Shown one piece after another: positions 60,301 through 64,000 of a DNA stretch of 64,000 nt; positions within the stretch are counted from its first letter, which is position 1; each line of letters starts with the position of its first letter. A program made the translations under genes and the position numbers. Location: NCBI GenBank assembly GCA_022494885.1, contig JAGVSM010004201.1, positions 152,758-216,757 on the forward strand, written 5' to 3'. Source of the DNA: Micrasema longulum. Taxonomy: Eukaryota; Arthropoda; Insecta; Trichoptera; Brachycentridae. Below the pieces are notes generated by a model. It had not been told where the DNA came from. It made no database searches and was given only the letters and a program-made list of their open reading frames with translations.

Positions 60301-61784
60301 ATCCCACAAAGGCATGGCCTGTTCGTGGGTTTACAAGAAAATGAATTTTTGCTCCTATAATAAATAGACAGTTATAATATTTTTTTGTAACATAAGAAAG
60401 AGAAAATAAAATCTTCTGTAAAAATTATATGGTATTTTTTTATAGTAATTAAAAAAGGAAATAAAAAATATTTTTTAAAAAATAAAAAAATCGTATTATT
60501 AAAGGGCAACAAAATATATCATGGAAAAAAAGAATTTATATCTTTAGTTTTAATCCAGGATAGTGCGTGTTTTTTAAAAGAAGGAAAAGTTTGGAATCAA
60601 TGAAATACTATATAGTAAAAAAAAATAAAAAATGTTGGGCCTATAAAATATGCATGTCTCTGTGCGAGCCTCGTTTTACAATTTGGTATTTCTAACCCAC
60701 GATTCCTATTTTGACTTGATGTATTTGAATTACTTGTAAATAAATTTTGGTTCTTAAATATATATTTTAAACATTAAAAACAATATGTTTGTCTTATGTC
60801 TAAAAGTTTAGCTTCTTGGAACAATTGGAAAGAGGGAATCAACGGATTTCTGGAAAATTATATAAATTCAGAAAGTCTACTTTCACAAATTTTAATACGT
60901 TTGTGGTTTAATAAACTGATTAAGAAGTTATACAGTATATTTAACAATGTTTATATGTTTAAACATTCATATTTCTACTAAACTAATATTTAAATCATAC
61001 CGCAATTTTCAATAATCAAACATGTATGTTAATTTTTTAATTTAATAATTTTTAATATCGATAAACTTCCTGTGGATAAATCCAACATTTAATTACATAT
61101 ATATGTAGATCTGCAGTGCGATTTTGAACTTCTCTGTCCCCTTGAAAGTAATTTATACTTTATATAATTTACGGAATAATTACACCCTTAAAAAGCGTTC
61201 AGAGTCGCACCACAGCGCGGGACATACTCAAAATATTGTTAGGCATGTTTTTTGTGCCTTAACCTTTTGTGATAATTCTAGTCTTTTTCTTTTTTTGTAG
61301 GTGTCCTGGTCATTTTGGCGTGGACTGTCCTCTGCTGAACAAATACTTATTCCACTTAGCCTTCGAGAACTCTAACTGCGACCAGTACTTCACTGAGAAG
61401 GTCTACTGGAATTCCTACAGTAAAGGAGCTGTTCCGGTCATTCTTGGACCTAAGAGCAACTGTTCACGACTAATGCTTCCACCAGACTCCGCGATCAACA
61501 CCTGGGACTTTGCCAGACCCGTAGATCTTGCGAGATACATTCTCTTCATGAACGTGACTTGGGACGAGGAGTTTTTTATATTCCACAATTGGAGACGACA
61601 CTTTGAAATTTCCAATGAACACGGCTACTTCGGTTCGCCTTCCTTTCACTACTGCAGACTCTGTGAGGCTCTCAATTTCAATGACGAAGAACCAAAAGTG
61701 TACAGTGATTTGTCTGATGTATTGGATATAGAAAAAAGCTGTCACTATACTGCTGATTGGGAACTGGATATAGAAAAACAATGA
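42310..61784 (+). CDS. Gene D: divergent alpha-(1,3)-fucosyltransferase C-like
   Basis: GT10 fucosyltransferase, predicted 453 aa from exons 42310-42519, 53620-53762, 57377-57640, 59193-59453 and 61301-61784 (TGA). Exon 1 encodes MHIKR followed by a strong anchor (residues 6-24) and YSD, as in B and C. I found no exon 2 in the 11-kb first intron; exons 1 and 3 are both phase 0 and join in frame. Exon 3 is the least conserved copy: the shared ERHLYYF is changed to KRHIRHF. Exon 4 is 12 nt longer than in A-C and begins NDPFDPSRCSVHNC, then has RWVFISDESP and FNWSMTYR. Exon 5 has DSDVPVPYG. Exon 6 has CPGHFGVDCP, FENSNCDQYFTEK, an NVT sequon and YCRLCEALNFN, then a longer acidic tail. Catalytic motifs are kept, so an active enzyme with a shifted acceptor is possible. 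Intron 3 holds a full-length dead mariner. Confidence 0.9.
43548..43747. mobile_element. Hairpin MITE, 200 bp
   Basis: The left arm TTTGCGGAAATTTTACACTA and the inner block AAAATGGTGTACAAAACAAA are both mirrored on the right (TTTGTTTTGTACACCATTTT, TAGTGTAAAGTTTCCGCAAA). The whole element folds into one long stem. Single copy in the window, intron 1 of gene D. Confidence 0.78.
44740..44946 (-). pseudogene. RTE-like LINE end with internal 84-bp duplication
   Basis: The minus strand reads PDAAALIRLAQDREEFRMMV then ENLRR, the RTE C-terminal signature. An 84-bp unit is repeated (44779-44862 and 44863-44946), with both copies opening CATCATTxGGAATTCTTCAC. The length keeps the frame, but a stop interrupts the second copy. 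Confidence 0.7.
45030..45165 (+). pseudogene. Probable LINE C-terminal scrap
   Basis: One frame reads LTNRELKLYNKLPDKTKEK, resembling the YNKLP-xxIK end of CR1/Jockey reverse transcriptases, then a stop and A-rich tail. Short and weakly supported. Confidence 0.4.
45289..45553. mobile_element. MITE with 27-bp inverted ends
   Basis: Both ends read TGAGGGGGTTAAATGCAAAA going inward, and the match extends through the following CCGCC. TA lies next to each edge. The inside holds two near-repeats of TTAAACTTAAAATAAATA or TTAAGTTTAAAATAAATA. Likely a Tc1/mariner-type MITE in intron 1 of gene D. Confidence 0.75.
46480..47210 (-). pseudogene. LINE 3' end, longer inverted copy
   Basis: The minus strand reads SDYRRQLKWLKIRQRRDYHS, LFNVLYSPNAPIYLREKFQ and, after a frameshift, VHAARLWNHLPSTIKD. 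This is the C-terminal part of a LINE reverse transcriptase, ending in the same tail as 18.7 kb. The frame is broken near 46900. Intron 1 of gene D. Confidence 0.78.
47318..47617. mobile_element. Fold-back repeat F, complete copy
   Basis: The left arm reads TCTATGTCTACCGGTTTCGA then GACGCACCCATCTCTTCGTC; the right arm is its inverse (GACGAAGCGACGGGTACGTC, TGGTAGACATAGAAAAATCG). Arms are about 60-70 bp. Related single ends lie at 27265, 27515, 27918, 44561 and 57733. Intron 1 of gene D. Confidence 0.75.
48488..49187 (-). repeat. Repeat family R, copy 3 (inverted)
   Basis: Reverse-strand copy in intron 1 of gene D. It reads CTAAACGGCTGAACCG near 48540 and ends with AACGTTCGGGGAGGACAACG near 49180. 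The expected outer start motif (AGCGGACCC, inverted) is found only at about 49991-50002, beyond an 0.8-kb insertion, which suggests the copy was interrupted. Confidence 0.78.
49189..49992 (+). mobile_element. Short THAP-exon-bearing DNA element nested in repeat R
   Basis: Inverted ends both read AGAGTAATAATG going inward (from about 49194 and from about 49989). A second matching block, CTATAGAGAAGCCC against CTATAGAGGAGCCC, follows inside each end. The interior carries a THAP-type first exon (49397-49467). The flanks GCGCC and GCGGACCC may be a degraded 8-bp duplication, as for the P or hAT superfamilies. The class is inferred from the THAP exon only. Confidence 0.55.
49397..49467 (+). pseudogene. 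THAP zinc-finger exon fragment
   Basis: Starts at ATG and reads MVNCSMFGCSSRS...VKRVSFR, then a GTAATT donor. The MVxC-x4-C spacing, the GV/RV-SF run and the position at the start of a protein are typical of the N-terminal THAP DNA-binding domain (C2CH). The next acceptor in the element (49593) leads to a stop after about ten codons, and no transposase follows. It is probably a relic of an element-encoded THAP protein. Confidence 0.6.
50568..51047 (+). pseudogene. LINE reverse-transcriptase C-terminal fragment
   Basis: A 159-codon open frame: YYLIVQSLLQYGIV, then LKIVQRLIFKVILKKPSTFN, FKGVKIYNNLSIELKTMK and a C-terminal FKVNLKKFFERM. The SLLQYGI motif, the RxIxKxI-KKP segment and the YNxLP-like end are typical of Jockey/CR1-type LINE C-termini. 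A 14-G run (50649-50662) encodes five glycines in place of the usual W-G. The related fragment at 40102 and a decayed copy at 9408 confirm that it is a repeat. Confidence 0.72.
51818..51920 (+). repeat. Hairpin repeat H fragment
   Basis: GGGAATATGGAAGTCTAGGC, TACAGGGCTTATGACCTGTC and CACTTTACACACTGTGTAAC in the same order as the copy at 20519. Intron 1 of gene D. Confidence 0.65.
52222..52360 (+). mobile_element. SINE family 3, diverged copy
   Basis: Reads GGTTATGGTAGTGTTCCGG, TCAGAGGTCCGAGTTTCGAT and body GTTGAAAATGGCCTCAAAAT. A shorter relic of the same family (GATCAAAGGTCCGAGG) lies 160 bp upstream, at about 52063. Both are in intron 1 of gene D. Confidence 0.7.
53108..53310. repeat. Hairpin repeat H fragment
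   Basis: ATTACAACAGAGATTAAGAT, GGGCTTATGACCTGTCATTG and an inverted TCTCTTGTAATATGTTAATA end. Located 0.3 kb before exon 3 of gene D. Confidence 0.62.
53930..54580 (-). repeat. 332-bp tandem duplication carrying two inverted family 2 SINEs
   Basis: Two direct units, 53930-54261 and about 54262-54580, each opening AATGAGAATGATAGTCGTT. Each holds an inverted family 2 SINE: TTTCCGCTCCTATTGGTGCA, CAATCGCAGCGTAT, then the inverted head ending GCATGGTAGGTAAACGCGC or its equivalent. The second unit lacks part of the B-box (about 54525). The SINE and its left flank were duplicated together. Confidence 0.82.
55220..56507 (+). mobile_element. Full-length mariner transposon, inactive
   Basis: A 1.29-kb element in intron 3 of gene D. 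Its inverted ends both read GAGGGTTGCTACTTAAGTTT going inward (left arm near 55221, right arm near 56506) and match over about 27 bp. The length is the usual 1.3 kb of mariner elements. The coding region between them is broken (separate entry). A TA duplication is not clean at the left edge. Confidence 0.92.
55393..56442 (+). pseudogene. mariner transposase pseudogene
   Basis: Transposase remnant of about 350 codons from MELNREHFR to the final GEYFEKQ, the length of an intact mariner transposase. The paired helix-turn-helix region (FDFRRELNQKQC, then RHVTYREIEACLGIS) and the linker WIPHNLTIAQK are readable. Catalytic D,D34D positions are kept: TGDESW, LHHDNASCH and PNDFF. Breaks include stop codons soon after QKQCAD, after SAVVP and after ESWMYAY, a frameshift near 55790, and a compensating one near 56250. 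It cannot make transposase. Confidence 0.92.
56795..56985. repeat. Degenerate TTTTAACTTTTAA-type tandem repeat
   Basis: Repeated units of 11-15 nt built from TTTTAATTTTAACTTT and TTTAAACTTT. Low complexity; intron 3 of gene D, between the mariner and exon 4. A tail ending in (AATA)n follows at 57262-57280. Confidence 0.75.
57733..57810 (+). repeat. Fold-back repeat F, single end
   Basis: TTCCGGTTTCGAGACGTACC then GTCTCTTCGTCAGGACGC matches the left arm at 47330. No facing arm is found before the microsatellite at 57851. Intron 4 of gene D. Confidence 0.6.
57851..57879. repeat. (ATA)n microsatellite
   Basis: A pure ATA/TAA run of about 29 bp in intron 4 of gene D. It precedes a GGATAACTTATATAGCGCC stretch. 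Confidence 0.9.
57880..58170. repeat. Possible dispersed repeat with GCGCTTTACA-like motif
   Basis: ACTTATATAGCGCCATTAAC and CAAGGACGCTTTACAAAGTG, then a readable segment KNKWVLSFFQNITSISQF and ISAGRAFHAVGSATANARS in one frame. Its GC content is above its surroundings. I cannot name the family; it may be the edge of an unrecognised element. Confidence 0.35.
58615..58847. mobile_element. Hairpin MITE T, copy 3
   Basis: Third copy, in intron 4 of gene D. Left flank is TAA (58612-58614), right flank is TTA (58848-58850), so the duplication is not exact here. The arms carry a few mismatches, suggesting an older insertion than copy 1. Confidence 0.87.
59535..59880 (-). repeat. Repeat family G, inverted copy
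   Basis: GTATTAGGGGCGTGGTCAAT and TTTTGTGACGTCAAGATTC are inverted relative to copy 1, while GGATTTAGAATAATTAATTG keeps the + orientation. The family therefore seems to have inverted ends. Intron 5 of gene D. Confidence 0.62.
60165..60345 (-). repeat. LINE-like 3' tail, inverted copy
   Basis: The reverse complement reads CGAACAGGCCATGCCTTTG, then GGGATTTTTTTGT and a terminal A/T-rich run (T-run on the + strand at 60160-60205). It matches 11555-11670. Intron 5 of gene D. Confidence 0.5.
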
Positions 61785-62269
61785 TAGTTTCAAAAATATC
61801 TACTGTATAGTATTGTGAACTTATTTTTCATTGCCAATTCGGGTTGTTAGCTTTTCAATTACACAAATGAAATTAATGAAAATCAAACCTATTTGTGAAG
61901 GAAATACGAAAGAAAAAAAATTCACAGAATTCATGATTATATACTTGGCATTCTGTCAGCTTGGTTAGACCTCTCGGGGGTTGATCTGAGTACCTGTATA
62001 CAGATATAAGACGAAAGAGGAAAACCTCCCCATATACATTAAGTGCATAAAAACGAATATGACGTATAATTTTAAAATTCCCAATAGAATGGTTGTGATT
62101 AAGAATCTTAAAATCGATCAAGTGTATAATTCAAACAAACAAACAAACCATCTCGTTATTTCCCCGTTAGGGTAAGCAGAGGATAGTATGCCACATTACT
62201 GTATTTGCATCCGTACATCGCTTTCTCTAATTTCATACATCTTCTCATAAATGCACGATGATTATTCCA

Positions 62270-62450
62270 CCTTATGACATGTCCATCTTCAAGTTTTTAT
62301 TGGATTTAGTCTTGCTAAACCTAAATCTTTTTTGCCGTTTTTTTACTGACCATTCACTCTACATGTCCAAACAAACGCAGCACCCATTTCTTGATATCGT
62401 CGATAGTGCTTGTCTCAGCCTTGCATACCCCACGGATTTCGACATAATAG
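62270..62450 (-). pseudogene. Decayed LINE reverse-transcriptase fragment
   Basis: The minus strand reads IDDIKKWVLRLFGHVE then a stop and MVSKKTAKKI. K-x-LRxFGHVExM is a signature near the C-terminus of many LINE reverse transcriptases. Several stops; a relic downstream of gene D. Confidence 0.55.
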
Positions 62451-62496
62451 TAATAACATACATATTAATAAAATACAAAAGCCATATGAACATATA

Positions 62497-62690
62497 GGCG
62501 GCCTCCGTGGTGTAGTGGTCAAGATGCTTGACTCACGCACGGAAGGTTGCGGGTTCGATTCCCGGTGAGAACACAAAAATTAAAATGTGATTTTTCTCAA
62601 GCCTGGGTGTTCTGTGATGTAATTCACCACTGTAATTGGGCCTCCTGGCCTGTTGTGGTGCAATAAATAAATAAATAAATAAATATAGGC
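62497..62690 (+). mobile_element. SINE family 4, tRNA-headed with AAAT tail
   Basis: Intact-looking tRNA-like head: TGGTGTAGTGGTCAAGATG (A-box region) and GGGTTCGATTCCCGG (B-box). The body is CAAGCCTGGGTGTTCTG and GGGCCTCCTGGCC, and it ends in (AAAT)n. A tRNA gene would not carry this body and tail. A related inverted head lies at 63585. Confidence 0.82.
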
Positions 62691-63584
62691 AATAACAATA
62701 ACATTATATGTTTACTTCAAAAGGTTGGAATATTTATAAACTGCAAATTAATAACCAATAAAATAAATCCTATAGCAGCAGCCATCGGATTTGTTTTATT
62801 GCTTATTTTTATTTAAAAAATAGTTAAATGTAATTATAGAAGTAAATTACAACACAGAAATGAACACCCACAGTCCACAATTTTGAAAAAATGAGATATT
62901 GGTGTTATCGGGTGCAGCAAGGTCAATTCTATGTTCAGCTGAAATCCGACAGGCCACTTTCATACAAAAAACGGAAATCATCACCATTTGAAAATAGCGT
63001 TGATAACAAAAACAGTATTTCTCAATTTACAGAAAACACTCCCAGCAATAAAAAAATCTTACGGTGTAGATGCTGACGGGAAGTAATGCCTCTAGTAATC
63101 TAGTTCTCTTAATTAAATTAAAATGGATAAATACGAAAGTATTTTAATTTTATAAATGCATTAATTTAATAAATACCTGTCATAAAAAATCACCAATCAT
63201 TTCTTGAACACATAATTAAATTATTTGAAAAGGTATTAAAAGAATTAATTAAGTGATTCTTTACAATTAAGTACCATAATATAAATATAAAATAACAAGT
63301 TTCATACATAATGACACAACATATATCAGAGTTTTTCTAGGGCCAGCTGTTTTAGGTTATGTGATCAAAATAATTGAAACTGGCCAAATACATAATTAAA
63401 TTTTTTATGTGTTATAAAAAAACGAATTTATTATTTATCATTTGTCAAAGTAAAAAACAATCCTACTGTTGTACAGATTTGATTATTCACTCTTTTCACA
63501 AAAGTGCTATTATCTCAGTTTCACTTTTCTATGTCTGACGGCTTTCTGCACAACTGCGTTTATTTTTTGCTAGCTGAGATCTCA

Positions 63585-63660
63585 CCGGAAATAGCACCCG
63601 GAAACCACGTGCGAGAAGCAATGTCTTAACCATTGCACCACGGATGCAGCCAACATTTAC
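63585..63660 (-). mobile_element. Inverted tRNA-like SINE head
   Basis: The reverse complement reads GCATCCGTGGTGCAATGGTT, then AAGACATTGCTTCTCGCACG and a decayed B-box. It resembles the head of SINE family 4. Confidence 0.6.
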
Positions 63661-64000
63661 GCCATATAAACTGTCATCATTCCATGTCCGAGAGCATAAC
63701 ATAGTGTCCACCGTTCTCTGATTACTTCATTCCTTACAAAATCAAAACAGCGAACACCCAAAAGTCTTCGGAGACACCATTTTTAAAACACAGTATTTTT
63801 GTGTTTTCGGCCCTAGTGAGGTCTCACGATTCACGTCCGTAAAAGATAATAAGTGTTATACAGACGGCGAGTAAATATCCAATCTGTAAATTTATTTATA
63901 ACGCCAAAACATTTAACTAATTTAACAAAGATTAATTGTGTTTTTTTAAATGCAATTTAAGACCGTCAAATAATTTAACTTGCAAACAACTTAAGACTAA

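Larger units (their letters stand above)
61785..64000. other. Right edge downstream of gene D
   Basis: 2.2 kb with no fucosyltransferase exon. It holds a decayed LINE (62.3 kb), SINE family 4 (62.5 kb) and an inverted SINE head (63.6 kb). No AATAAA lies within 100 nt of the gene D stop. A further tandem copy, if any, would begin beyond the window. Confidence 0.55.

Noticed and set aside
62497..62575. Possible functional tRNA gene (good A and B boxes).
   Set aside because: It continues into a SINE body and an (AAAT)n tail, and a related head occurs inverted at 63.6 kb. It is better explained as a SINE.

Overview
The window is AT-rich nuclear DNA from an animal with spliceosomal introns. It holds a tandem cluster of four head-to-tail glycosyltransferase family 10 genes, all on the + strand, that look like alpha-(1,3)-fucosyltransferases of the arthropod 'FucT C' type. 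The mix of an R1-like non-LTR element, mariner elements, tRNA-headed SINEs and abundant small hairpin MITEs suits an arthropod, most likely an insect. This placement is inference and I cannot name the species.

Layout. Gene A (521-7370) enters the window already in progress; its first exons lie to the left. Gene B (8195-19557) and gene C (25245-39453) are complete six-exon genes of 509 and 485 codons. Gene D (42310-61784) is the most divergent. Its first exon and exons 3-6 are clear, but I could not find an exon 2 in its 11-kb first intron. Exon borders are shared: the catalytic exons in A, B and C are 143 nt, 252 nt, 258-264 nt and about 460 nt, all separated by phase-2 introns. Exons 1 and 2 are phase 0. 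The predicted proteins are type II Golgi membrane enzymes: short cytosolic tail, one N-terminal membrane anchor, variable stem, catalytic domain. Little else in the window codes for host proteins.

The introns and the spaces between genes (7.4-8.2, 19.6-25.2, 39.5-42.3 and 61.8-64 kb) are filled with repeats. A 3.0-kb, 5'-truncated R1-like LINE with a long open reading frame lies antisense in gene C intron 3, between perfect 16-bp target duplications. A full-length but broken mariner (55.2-56.5 kb) lies in gene D intron 3, and a deleted mariner relative lies in gene B intron 4 (15.05-15.52 kb). Three copies of a 233-bp near-perfect hairpin MITE (22.7, 27.6, 58.6 kb) have TTA/TAA flanks. There are also three copies of a ~0.7-kb family of unknown class, one apparently interrupted by a short THAP-exon-bearing element, at least four tRNA-headed SINE families, and many decayed LINE 3' ends.

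Functionally, the four genes would make related Golgi enzymes that transfer fucose from GDP-fucose to acceptor glycans. The variable stems, the symmetric second exon and the divergence of gene D suggest that a locally duplicated family is diversifying. I saw no CRISPR array, rRNA gene, convincing stand-alone tRNA gene or bacterial-type operon.
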